A DNA stretch of 64,000 bases, taken from the NCBI GenBank assembly GCA_963978905.1, contig OZ022258.1, forward strand, positions 57,892,591 to 57,956,590. The letters run 5' to 3'. The stretch is from Trichostrongylus colubriformis. Lineage: Eukaryota; Nematoda; Chromadorea; Rhabditida; Trichostrongylidae. Positions 53,510-64,000 of this stretch are shown here, piece by piece; position 1 is the stretch's first letter, and the number at the start of each line of letters is the position of its first letter. The position numbers and the translations under genes were made by a program. The notes below the pieces were generated by a model, which was not told where the DNA came from, did no database searches, and worked only from the letters and a program-made list of their open reading frames with translations.

Positions 53510-54152
53510 CACTTAGTGCCGTGAGAGTGTTTAAAATCGCGCGAAAGCACATTTTCGCGTTTTTTATCGTTTTTTCGTATGAATCACTTGATTGTTAATT
53601 TGTTAGCTCGTCGAGCTCTACAAGATGGCACTACAGGTTTTCAGTTCTCTTAAATTCGATACTAGGCCATTTTCCACATTCTGAAAAAATTGAGAGAAAA
53701 GAACTGGCGATGAAATCTTTTCTTAGATGTGATCAGAGCTCACAGATTTTTAGGAATTCCGAAGGTTCTGTCATTTTAGATCAACCCCTGTTCCTTGGTG
53801 TGACCCTAGACAGCCTCTGTGCATACACTGCTGAAAAAACATCTCTGTTTTTTCAACAGTGTATACACAGAGACGCTCTTTGTGTCACACCAAGAAACAG
53901 GGGCTCCTCTGAAATAAGGGAAACTTCAAAATATCCACACTGTTGTCAACTTAGGTTAGGAGTATGGAAGGATTCCATCACTAGTTCATAGGGTTTCGAA
54001 GAAATTTTTCCTCAAATTTTGCAGAATGTGAAAAATGGCCTAGTACCGAAATTGAGAAATCCTATAACATTTGATACCAACTTGCAGAGTTTGACGAGTT
54101 GATTTCGAAAACATACACGACTCCGGTTTTAACGCCCTTACGACACCAACTG
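53510..54152. mobile_element. Foldback element, family FB-A (copy 2, 643 bp)
   Basis: Left end CACTTAGTGCCGTGAGAGTG, right end CGCCCTTACGACACCAACTG, with TA directly outside both (53508-53509, 54153-54154). The arms stay complementary to a centre near 53855 (AACATCTCTG / TTTTTTCAACAGTG). Blocks AGCTCGTCGAGCTCTACAAG, CAGTGTATACACAGAGACGC and AGAAACAGGGG match the 7698-9301 copy, but the GTGCACGGCCGTGGG inner palindrome is absent. Confidence 0.8.
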
Positions 54153-54892
54153 TAGCTCGCACGCATCGCGTCGTGCACCGCATGCGGCTCCACAAAGTTT
54201 TCGCCCTAACACACACGTCGCAGCCATGGACGAGGGACGATTCATTCATGAGTCATTCAGAATTTTGCAAAAAAACCATATCACTGGCAACTGTTTACAT
54301 TCAATAGCCTGACGCTGGAGGTATAAGCAATTTTGCTGATTGATTGAATCGCTCAAAATGATTCCAAGACTGTGGTGTCTACTTGTCAGTCAATCAATAT
54401 CGGGAACGTAGGTTGCTTCATTTTTCCCTGTCTGCATCGTTGTCTTGCGGAAAAACATGAAAGCAGCTTGTGTGAGCTCAACGCTGACAAGTGTTCATTT
54501 CATTATCACCTGCTTTTGGATTTCTTCGCACCTTTTGACACAATCAATTTTACGACATCGTCCACTTCACAATTACTTTCTTTGGTTCTTTGATCCGACT
54601 CACTCCGCATTCATCAGTTTCGCAAAAACAGCTCTCTGCGTGATTCTTGTGAACCTTTTCCATGTTTTGCTTCAGCCACACACTTAATGCCGTAAGAAAT
54701 TTTATAAAAAATTCAATTCGCCTTCGGTTTTTCGGCTTTTCTATTGAGGGCCGGTTTATCTTCGTCCCAAGTGAATACATTTCGGTTGATGTGAACCTCA
54801 CCTTTCTTGATATACCTCTTGTATACCTCGTAAAGGCGGCGAGAGTGACAATTGGTTGCCAAAAAACAAAAACAAGTCTGACAATAAATGTA

Positions 54893-54972
54893 CAGTTAGT
54901 GCCGTAAGAGTGTTAAAAATCGCGCGAAAACGCGTTTTCGCGCGATTTTTAGCACCCTTACGGCACTAACTG
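54893..54972. mobile_element. Foldback element, family FB-A (copy 3, ends only, 80 bp)
   Basis: A 40 bp arm, CAGTTAGTGCCGTAAGAGTG followed by TTAAAAATCGCGCGAAAACG, meets its complement directly with no spacer and two mismatches. TA precedes the left end; CA follows the right. The ends equal those of the larger copies, so this is the terminal repeat alone. Confidence 0.8.
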
Positions 54973-55391
54973 CAAGTGGTAGAGGCGGAGTAATAAGCAA
55001 GTTACGAAATCGAACGACCGCTATATGCAACAAGTGATTGCCTATTCCCTACGAATCTGCGATATGTTGCGGTCATACGCAGCGTTAGGGGTTCTGTCAG
55101 GCGAGCGGTGGTTGCGCCAGTAATTATTCAGCTGTGAGATCTGGAGATCTGTTCCCACCGTACTTCGTCTTTTCGGTCCTTAGCTTTTCTCTGGGGTCAG
55201 CTTATTTCGCTTTTTTAGACAACCAGCCTATCCCTTTTAAAAGTGTGTAGTGACAATCAAACTGCAAGATTATAACTTTATTTGCGATACATTTTTTGCG
55301 CTGTTTCGTTCGTTGAACATGCTAAAGGGTTGAGCCCGTACAAAGTGCCAGCTTTCAGATTGCTGAAATTTCAACGAAGCAATAATGCCTC

Positions 55392-57294
55392 ATGGAAACA
55401 GCAAAAATGGCACAGGTTTTTAGGGAGACCGAATACATAAGTGAATTCGTTATCAATTATTGTTCAGAGAATACTCTTGGCACCGATCGGGATCCATTCA
55501 ATCAGCCGGAACATGTGCATACATTGAAGGTAGGCCCTGACTTCTTTAGATCATTTTTTTTTGTATTTGTGTGACGGGGGTATTTAATTGCGAGGGTTGC
55601 GCCACCGCTCTGAGCGCTACCTAGCGTGCTATTACCGGCTAATGGTCGCCGGTCAGTACCCCTTGATGTCTTTTTGAAAACAGGCCTTTACCCGTGCGCT
55701 ATGGTGAAATGGTGCTGTGCGGCCTTAACTGAGGGCCACCCCCATTTTTTAAAGGAATTTTTGCGTACGCGTACTGTTTAGGAATCCTTAATGTCTTCGT
55801 TACGAATATCTTTCGCTACCTGCGAACTACCAGCAACTGTCAGTTTTGGACGTGTAAAGGAATTCACACCGTGGCTTGCGACGTGACATGTAGTTGAGTG
55901 CTAAGGCAATCTACCCACCACCACTACCCCGTTCCTAACGTGCATACCCCCCCCCAGTTTTTGGGGTACCACTACGGGTGGTTCAGAACAAGGTGGCCTA
56001 CCTTTAGGGGAATGAAGACGGGATGGCGCTCAGAGGAAGGACGCATAATTGATGAGAGTCATTGGACGGAAAACATGTTGAGACATCGGTAGTGGAATTT
56101 TGAATCTTACAATTCACAAAATGTTTTGATCATTTTGAATTATTGAGAATAAGAGTGCAGGCAATTGAATGTGTTTTTCTTCGTGAATAAGGTTCAAGGC
56201 GTAAATACGATGAAGGTAGAAATGAGTTTGATGGGATGGTGTAGTCTACCCATTCAATAGCGGGGCTGGCGACTGCAGTCAAATCAGCCTTTCTCACACA
56301 ACTCTACGAGATTCGGTTTCTCTCAGTTTTTTTTTTCGACGAACTTTCTTCCATGAAACCTCCACGTACCTCTGCCCGTAACAGTGTTCGTATCCCTTGC
56401 TCCTCCTGTCCTTCATGCCTAATTCTTTCAGCGTTCGATCTCTTTTTTTCAGACATTCTATTCCCTTTATTTGTTCTTTTCAAATGCTCCTACATGACAA
56501 TTGATTACTATTGATTCCTACTGATAACTGTTGATCATTTATCCTTCCAGTACCGAATCATTGTCACACCTACCATACAGAAAATATTGGTGCACCTTCG
56601 AGTCCCACACCGTTGCCGTACTTCCCAGTCACAAACCAAACCTACCAATCCAGAACCATTGCTGCAACTTTCGGTCCCGCTGCTTCCACCAGGGTACACC
56701 GACAGTCGAGGATTCCTCAACAAGGGGGTCAAATAGCGATGTTATAATATGGTTATTTGACCGGACGGGGGGGGGGGGGAGGGGAGGCGTACCTGCAGAG
56801 GTCAGCGATAAGCATAAGAATCTAAACTTTCACACAGAAGAGAGGCGAGAAACATGAAATAAATATCTTTCTGCTTTGGGTTAGAATACATAGCAATAAA
56901 ACACATTGTAACTATACAAACTACTATATTATCTGGGCTCTTCACTTTTTCAAATTTAATGTGCTTCCCACGGCACACTCTTCTCTCCTCCTTCACTACT
57001 CTTCTCCTCTCTGTGTCCATCACTGTATGCTTATTTATTTTCAACTTATTTTTGTTATACTATGTTGTTTATTTTATTTATGCACTCATTGCATTTACTT
57101 ATTTTCTTCCCTTCTTAACATTGTGTTGTTTGGAAAACAAATGACAATTACCGTATGGAGGTAATTTTTCTAATTTTTAGGGCCGTGAGCTGTGCTTGTT
57201 CGTGATCTTCTACACAGTTGCTGTCTTCTTGATAGTGATGATGTTCGAACTATTCATGCCAGTGCTCTTCAACCCAAATTATCCCGAAATGTGA
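55392..57294 (+). CDS. Small single-pass membrane protein, 83 aa
   Basis: Two exons, 55392-55529 and 57181-57294, join in phase 0 (donor GTAGGC, acceptor AATTTTTAG). The N-terminal 50 residues are polar (MAQVFRETEYISEFV, SENTLGTDRDP). They are followed by one strong membrane segment (LCLFVIFYTVAVFLIVMMF) and a short end NPNYPEM before TGA. A CTTTCAG site at 55352-55358 may be the trans-splice acceptor. An upstream out-of-frame ATG at 55385 gives only 12 codons. The 1.65 kb intron carries C and G homopolymer runs. I do not recognise the family; a small channel-accessory type protein is possible but not supported. Confidence 0.5.
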
Positions 57295-58540
57295 TGTCGC
57301 TGCTGACTGGCTCACCAGAAACCACTATCAGTGCGCAATTCCTCCATGTCTGTGAGTAATAATGGGCAAACCACAATTTTCACACTTCCTATGCTCTGTT
57401 CCCGTTATCCACGGGGGGCCCCTTCTTACCCGCATCTGAGCTGATCTCGTTTTCACCATGATTGAAATGGTTATTGCTCGTGTATGGAAAGCACACATCG
57501 GATTTTAGCGATTTCTGAGGCTTCCTCAATGTTCTGCATTTTTCATGCTGTTTTTCGCTTTTTGTGCATCAGCATTTCTGTTTGTTACTTTACAAAACAT
57601 TGTGATAATGCGAATGCCTTTTTTTCTAAACTAGACGGACTTTATTTCTCCAGATCTAGAGAATCCGAAAAGAATGAAAGATCACCAAAATTGGTTTTGC
57701 AATTTTTCGCCTGCTAGTTTTGCTTCGCAAGCGAATACTGTCAAGAGCAGCTTCATCTCATGACGAACCAGAGGGGTTTTTTAGGCGTAAGGCTCGAGAG
57801 TGAGTAGCAAGGACGTGAAGCTGTCATATGGGGACCAGTGAGCTAAGGTCGCTCATCACGCAATTTGGATTTGTGGTTTCCATGGATTTTTGCAATTACT
57901 GTGGGGTACAGGTGAATGTGGATATCGAGGGATTGCAGGGGGAGGGGGTGGGAGTCCTCTTCAAAGCCTTTTTGATCTCAAGGTAATGAAAGGTTACAAA
58001 GTCGAATTGCTTGGTAAATTTATGGACTTGGACTATAAGGGGAGGGATTTGTAACCCTCATCTAACTAGGTTAAACAGTCGTCTATCCTATACAAAAGTA
58101 ATCCTATACATATATATCTTATATAAAGCAAGAGTTAGGTGTGTTTGTTTGTTTATTTGCCTGTCTGTTCCACCTTATAAGAGCGGCATAGCCGGCTTGG
58201 TATAAGTTTTATGATGAGAAACCTACTAGGTCTTGTACTGCGTTCACTGTGTACTTCGCAACCATATCGTTGTTTTCTAACAGCTTTCTTAATTACGGGT
58301 ATGACACATATTATCCCCATGCATATGTATATAGGGTGTAAAACTGTGTTGATTTATTTGAGGTATATCTCAATCGAAATTTATATTTCCGATAGATTTA
58401 CATGCAAATAAAGCTTTTTTCAATGAATACAGGTTGACGTGAGGAACATGAGGTTCGTATCGATCTTTCAAATCGTTCTCGAAGATAAATATCGCCTACA
58501 GTATCCCATATGAATTGGATTTTGCTTAATTTGCATCACA

Positions 58541-58640
58541 CTAGTATTGATAAGTATAGTAAGCGTAAGTATTGATAAGTATAGTATTGACAGGTAAGCA
58601 ATGATAAGTATAGGAAGCATAGTAAGGGGTAGTATTGATT
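58541..58640. repeat. Short imperfect tandem repeat
   Basis: Units around TATTGATAAGTATAGTA recur five times between 58543 and 58640 with indels. The stretch is AT-rich. Confidence 0.55.
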
Positions 58641-59658
58641 AATTGCAGGTAGAGATATACAGGGATCGATGCTAGAATGATCAGTTTGAGTGAGCTCCCG
58701 ATCAATGCACTGGTGCAATGCCCTGATCCTGATCCATGCTACAAGGTGAGCATCCTGGGTAATAATTATAGCACAGGGTAAATGTTACGACCCGTTTACC
58801 ATCATTTTCTACTTTCTACTAACTAATTAGGAATGTCTTTTCGTACTTAGACCCCACGTGAAAGTTCCTTCAACACAAACTCCTAAGGCAACGGTAGTGA
58901 TAACCCATACTCACAGGAAATGAAAGTGCACTAAACTGATACTGCAGTGGGTAAGGAAGGATGTGAAATGGTTAGAAATCCAGAAACTAGAGCTCACATT
59001 CTCTCCTTCCCAGGCGAGTTTTGTGGAGGGACACACTGAATATCGCTCGGAGTCATGGGGTGTGAACCCTCACGTCAGGATTTCGCAAGACGACGAGCGG
59101 CGCGCGTCGCGGGTTGGGTTAGAACGAAACGTAATGCTAGGAGTGCGACACGCAGTTGACTTTTAGTCGCTTCGGGACCCAACAACATGTCGCCCCTAGC
59201 TCGTCCCCATTGCTTCGCTTGCGACATGCCGCACTGCGAATTCCTGAGTTCATCGGGTACACACCCGGTGCCATATGACTGATACGTCCATTTGGGTTCT
59301 ATATGAGGACCCGTCTTCTCTTTCACCGTTGACAAATTTCGTCTTCCAGAACACCACGGTTTTCGCTCTTGCTTCCTTTTACATCCTTGTGGCTGAGTGT
59401 GCTCCATTCATCATTAGGTTTCCATGGTAATTCGACACGAGAATTATATTTCTAGTTCACTTTGTCTGTCGAATATTGATGAAGTTCCGAAATCGCGTAA
59501 GATTGGAGTGGTCCCACAGGCGTGGAGTGCAGTGTGGAATGGTCAATAAAAATGAGAAATGCAGCTATAAAAGGCAACGCTCACCCTAAGCTTTACCAAG
59601 TAGCTCGGAAACGATAATCGTTTTCTATGAAAACACGTATACTCCATTTCTGAGCGCT
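58641..59658. other. Gene-poor stretch
   Basis: Frames of up to 110 codons occur on the minus strand at 59075-59407, with Arg-rich shadow composition and no splice context. No gene is called. Confidence 0.3.
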
Positions 59659-59783
59659 TGATTGGGCGTGGCCTACGGACATGAGTGGGTGGCGTGAGGG
59701 AGAATGCGTGGCAAGAGTGAGTGTGTGGCCGAGTGAGAGAGTTTGATACACTCTTATCCAAGTCCGTAGGCCACGCCCTATCA
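59659..59783. mobile_element. 125 bp MITE with about 22 bp inverted ends
   Basis: TGATTGGGCGTGGCCTACGG at the left, CCGTAGGCCACGCCCTATCA at the right, one mismatch. No coding potential. Confidence 0.65.
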
Positions 59784-60462
59784 CGTGCTCCGAAATGAAC
59801 TGTAACATTACTGCACAGTCACAGATCGATCCATGTATATGGATCCATATACATGGATGCGTCGCCAGTCTTCGAAGTTTCAATACGTTATGAACCTCAT
59901 CGAAAACAATCATTCTTGCCCATCCACTGTCTAGATTGTACCTGTTAACCATGGAGAAATTTGCGTTGAAAAGTGCGCATAGGGATTTCATAGCGTTTAG
60001 ATGCGTTTTGGTCCTAGGGGCTGTGGAGAGCGGACAGCGGCTCACGGCTTACTGGTTGGCTACCCTCGCTATCTGAATCACCTCCTCCATATGGCGAAGC
60101 AGACGGCGCGAAAGCACGTCCTCGGCAAGGATCACTGATGAAAACAGAGCCTCACTCTTATGATTTTGACCACCTCATTCAGTCTTTTCTCCACTGTTGC
60201 CCGTCTTCGCACTTTTCATATCCACGCTCGGTCAAAATTATCCCTAACGATGTCTTCAATGTACAGTAGTACCAAAACGTCCAGACCAATCACAATTTTC
60301 AGACACATCCCTACAATCCCAAAGGATAACTTCCGTGCACAGAACTCTTCTCATTTGTAGAAGTTTCACCCTTTTTTGCAGTCCGATTGTGATTGCCGAG
60401 GCGTTAAGGTCCTCAAATCTGGGCAGGAGGAACCGGTAGAACGCGTTCTGCTCAACGCCGGC

Positions 60463-60612
60463 ATTGTGTGGCTGCGTTCACAGGCAGCGAGGCAGAGTGG
60501 CGGGGGGAAGTGCAGAGAAGACGCATGCAACGAGGCAAGGTGGCATATGCGGAGACGCAGAGACACGCAGCTACGTCCTGCCGCCGGCACCGCAGAGCAT
60601 GAACTCTGCCGT
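60463..60612. mobile_element. Inverted-repeat element, GGCCGCGTTCATACTTTGC family (copy 6)
   Basis: The core GTGGCTGCGTTCACAGGCAG, GCAACGAGGCAAGGTGGCAT and GGAGACGCAGAGACACGCAG is followed by CACCGCAGAGCATGAACTCT at the right end. The left end is degraded. Confidence 0.5.
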
Positions 60613-61013
60613 ACCGCCCACAGCCTGCATCTCTCGCCTCTCTCTTCGTTTCAATTCCGCGTGTTAACCTCGCATAAAAACAGCAAGAAATGGTATTAAA
60701 CAGATGAAACAAACAATTTATATGTTCAATAAGATATCTTAACAACGTATTATATCGCAATAAAATTCGCTTTGACATCTATCAATTAAGTGAACAATGA
60801 GATGAGATGTTATAATATATTGAGCACCAAGACATCGGGTCTTATTTGTGAAGGCAATTACTATCCTGTATAAGAAAATAAAAAATATATTCCTATGATT
60901 AGTGCAATTAGTCAATATTAAGTAGGTTACAATGATATTGTACAAATTGACACAGAATCCAAGGTTCTTGTCTGTCGATGTTTTGCATAGAATGCACCAC
61001 GAAAGAGAGATTT

Positions 61014-63733
61014 CTACACGATTTCCATTTTCCGCGCTTCTGGTTCTGGACTTGCCGCAATGAGCTGAAACTGCAGTCGTTAGCTTGTGAAAATGAAGTG
61101 CTCTGAAGTGCTCGAAATGAAACGCGATCCACACTTTCCATCATCAGAATAGGTGGTCCAAAAGATGAAATACGAAAAAAAATGAGACAAAGGAAGCAAG
61201 AGAATCAACTGGGAACCTTCGGGTTATGCGACTCTATCGCTGCGGTCGCGAGTAATGCAATGCAGGCTCAGCAATCAATACGATAACGTGCTCGGAAAGG
61301 GCAACACCAGGAAGCACGTCAACGTATTCATCGCGCAGGTTGCGTAGCGGCTGCGTTGCGTCAATCGCAATCGAAGCGCTCGCGTCGTTGAGTATGAATG
61401 CAGCCTCAAAGGCATGAACGTATGTACGGTAGGGTATACTAACCTGGTGTTTCTGTGCTTGTGGTCGAACATATATTGCGTAAGCCAACGGCAATAGAGC
61501 AATGGAGAACAGTTTCAACATTGTTGAAGTGCTAAAAGAATTATTTTCATAATATTATTGTGTCAAAGTAATGAATAACAATACCATTACTAAATATAAA
61601 TAAATTGCCAAAACTAAATAATCATGAGTAATAATAAAAGCCAAAGTTCTTTTTGAGCTAAAACTGAGCAAGACTTCACTCCAAAAAAGGAACATTTTGA
61701 AGCGGCTCACCTGAAAATGTCATCCCATGAGCGCAGTTCGGAGAGTATATAGCCTGCTTGTACACAAATGAAGTTGTATGGAGCTAAGCCTGTAGAAAAC
61801 AGTTTGAGGAATGTTCAGTTCAATCGAATAGCCATACTATCGAGAGTAGGGCTCACAAGCTTTCCCCGAAACTTTCAAGTGGCGTAATACATTTCGGAGT
61901 TTTTGATTTTTTTTTCTGTTGTTAATTAGGCGAATGATTCCATTTTTGCCTCTGATTTTGAAGGTAGAAGGTATTAACCATGCTCTTTCATCGCTCCGCC
62001 CATGAATAGACGTGTTAGCGCATCACAACTATGCGTGACTCCAATCGAAAGTCAGCGATGTCACACTGGTGCGGATACCCACCGACAAAGTAATAGGTCT
62101 ATAAATAATTCGAAGTATTACCAGTGTTGCGCTCGTACGAAGAACTCAGTAAATGGGATTTATGAATGGTCGAATGAACGACAATGCTAGATTCATCCCT
62201 CGAATGTGTGGCGATTGGTCGAATTTTCGCGCGGCAGCCAGCGGCGAGCAGCGTAACGAGTGCAAGTCGTGTGCAGCTTTAACTGTTGAAGTAGCAGCAA
62301 CAACAACAGGCAAACTTCCGAAGCTTCTAAACTGCAATCTATTAGCTGCAATCTGTGACAAGTCGTAACGACGGCGCGGCGAAGCGAACATTTAACCAAT
62401 CGCCACACACCCCATTCCCTCTCGTCACCTATCAGTAGAATCCTCCCACTCTTATTTCACTCAAACAACCCATTCCGTTTTCAAAGATGTTTTGTATCAC
62501 TGTTAATGAGTACAGACGTCCTTACCTATGAAAGCTGAAATAACAAAGATTTTCAGCGGAATATTGAGGAATGGCGCCACGATGTTAAGTAACCATGACG
62601 GTGAAATTGGAAAGATCCGAGCAAACAGAAGGAATGGTAATAATCGATTCGAATTGTCGTCAATCTAAACAATGTGCGTCAGGAGTTGAATGTTTCGGAA
62701 AAAGTGGATTGAAGCATTGAAACACACTTTCTGTTGTAAGTAGGTGAGTTTCTGTCCAAAATAATACATAACATATTCACGTCCGAACTGCTCTGAGAAG
62801 AGATAGCACAGCGTTGACCCGCCTGAAACATTCGCAAAGAATGAGAACGAAATGCATACGTTCTTGTACTACGCTTTAACCCACTCTGTATGTTGATTTG
62901 ATATTAATTACCTCTGCAATCCCTAGAAAACGCACGAATAACAGAGACTCACAATTTTTTTATTATAGACAGTTTAGTGTTGGTTTTGAATCCGCTCAAA
63001 GACATCGGAAGGATTAAATTTGGCATACTGGGAAGTATGAAAGTATGGGTGCTCAGCAATGTAACAGTGGAGAAAGAATTAGACAAATCGTCGGAAACCC
63101 GAGAATTATTAGGAACCCCAACACCTCCCTCTTGCGCCCCTCTGCGTCACTAGCCGGGGCCAGACTGCAGACGGGCTAAAGGGTAAATCAGCCGGCCGCG
63201 AACGATGTCCCACCCTAGCCGGCAACTTGCGCGGCTGATGAGCTGCAGAACGACATGCCGTGCCGTGGGATCGTGATAAGACCCCAACCCGCATTTTTTC
63301 AATGCAAGTTCGATACACATGACTTCTGAGGTGGAAGGCTTGTTTTCAGATAACATGTAGTCCAAGTTCTCACTTTCTCTTCACCCTCCCTCGCCTTTAA
63401 AAAAGCCGTTAGATTGCCTTCAAACTCTGCGGTACCGGCAAAGGGGTGTGGTCGCGTTGTCTCTGCGTCTCCGGCTCTGCCTCGCTGCCTATGAACGCAG
63501 CCACGCCCTGCCGCCGCAGGATGTGAAGGAGCAATAAAAGTTAGAACGAGTACGGATGTTCTCGCCGAACTTCAAAGAGATGATCTACGGCGGAGCTCAC
63601 CTGAGAAGCACGCCTTAAAGACTTTATCGACGCCTCGTTTTTTGCGTTCCGGTCGTACTGTTTCGATGGCCGAGTAGGAGTGGAGGGTGGGACAGTTTTC
63701 ACGGCTAACCTCGAAAACAATCTCCTTGTGCAT
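61014..63733 (-). CDS. TMEM41A-like VTT-domain membrane protein
   Basis: Five confident exons (62728-62822, 62526-62664, 61711-61789, 61444-61531, 61014-61064) encode the C-terminal half of a VTT/DedA-type protein: CYLFSEQFGRE, then FARIFPISPSWLLNI with the conserved P-x-WLLN pattern, NIPLKIFVISAFIGLAPYNF, and VQAGYILSELRSWDDIF. This order matches TMEM41A. The end is LKLFSIALLPLAYAIYV plus a 26-residue tail before TAG. TMEM41 proteins are ER lipid scramblases. A phase-compatible first exon (63601-63733, MHKEIVFEVSREN, after a CTCACAG site) would give 194 aa. However, the usual first half of the domain (around the IPGS motif) is not seen between 62823 and 63600. Either this exon belongs to another gene and the true 5' exons lie beyond the window edge, or the protein is truncated. 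Confidence 0.7.
62205..62409. mobile_element. MITE in a TMEM41A-like gene intron
   Basis: TGTGTGGCGATTGGT at the left and ACCAATCGCCACACA at the right are a perfect 15 bp pair. Further complementarity follows with mismatches (TTTTCGCGCGGC / GCGCGGCGAAGCGAAC). About 205 bp, no open frame. Confidence 0.7.
63026..63300 (-). repeat. Dispersed SINE-like repeat (reverse copy)
   Basis: It carries the reverse complement of the block order seen at 51849-52070: CTCTGCGTCACTAGCCGGGG, AGACTGCAGACGGGCTAAAG, ATCAGCCGGCCGCGAACGAT, GAGCTGCAGAACGACATGCC. It lies inside the putative first intron of the TMEM41A-like gene. Confidence 0.55.
63416..63525. mobile_element. Inverted-repeat element, GGCCGCGTTCATACTTTGC family (copy 7, internally deleted)
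   Basis: CTCTGCGGTACCGGCAAAGG at the left, CACGCCCTGCCGCCGCAGGA at the right. Middle GTCTCTGCGTCTCCGGCTCT then CTCGCTGCCTATGAACGCAG. About 45 bp of the usual core are missing. Confidence 0.5.
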
Positions 63734-64000
63734 CACCCCTGTGAGCGATACACATGGAACGAAAGCAGGTCATCGACTATAGAAGCCTTGCTTCTCGGGT
63801 TTTGACTGTTTCATTCTGGCTTTTCTCTACTGTTACACTTTTGTGCACCTTACTTTTATATTCTACCAGCGACAAAAATTACCTCAAAGGGTGGCTTCAA
63901 GCGACGTGCCCTTGGAATTGGCCCGCTGACCTTCATATGACAGTGTTCAAAGTTTTGCAAAACCTCCTTGGTGAAATCCGATCGCAGGACTTATAAGACA

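Noticed and set aside
59843..60045. DEAH-like motif (MIVFDEVHNVL) on the minus strand
   Set aside because: No other helicase motif and no splice partner nearby; a single short match is not enough.

Overview
The window looks like a piece of a nematode genome, most likely a strongylid or hookworm-type clade V worm. Genes are split into many short exons (about 40-300 nt) with TTTCAG-type acceptors. Several start codons sit a few bases after a pyrimidine-AG site, as expected for spliced-leader trans-splicing. The recognisable proteins are animal families (C-terminal-motor kinesin, CoREST co-repressor, TMEM41-type VTT protein). The repeats are RTE LINEs, Tc1/mariner remnants and many terminal-inverted-repeat or foldback elements. 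No bacterial operon, CRISPR array, rRNA or intact tRNA was seen. All gene models are ab initio, built by matching splice sites and exon phase by eye.

Left part, 1-24 kb. A short minus-strand gene (1093-2324) is followed by a long minus-strand gene of unknown function (at least 2705-21607). Seven phase-compatible exons are spread over 19 kb because the introns are packed with mobile DNA: a decayed mariner (4891-5788), a palindrome of two opposed mariner ends (6488-7156), a 1.6 kb foldback element with a nested retroposon (7698-9301), an apparently intact 3.16 kb RTE-type LINE with a 15 bp target duplication (11359-14520), and four copies of another foldback family at 15.5-20.8 kb. Upstream lie a long palindrome (22442-22707) and a hAT-like MITE (23573-24130) next to the kinesin 3' end.

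Middle, 24-41 kb. A complete kinesin-14 gene (minus, 16 exons, 596 aa) diverges from a complete CoREST-family gene (plus, 14 exons, 549 aa) carrying ELM2, SANT1, a GATA-like zinc finger, a linker and SANT2. A coiled-coil protein gene (plus, 12 exons, 560 aa) starts only 448 nt after the CoREST stop, so the two could share an operon. The 28-31 kb spacer holds inverted-repeat elements, one with a 10 bp target duplication typical of Mutator-like elements.

Right part, 41-64 kb. This is sparse in genes and repeat-rich. It holds a partly resolved plus-strand membrane protein gene (47272-51690), a two-exon gene for an 83 aa single-pass membrane protein (55392-57294), and a minus-strand TMEM41A-like gene (61014-63733) in which the first half of the VTT domain was not found. 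A third, 80 bp copy of the foldback family of 7.7 kb (54893-54972) shows its ends joined with almost nothing between them.
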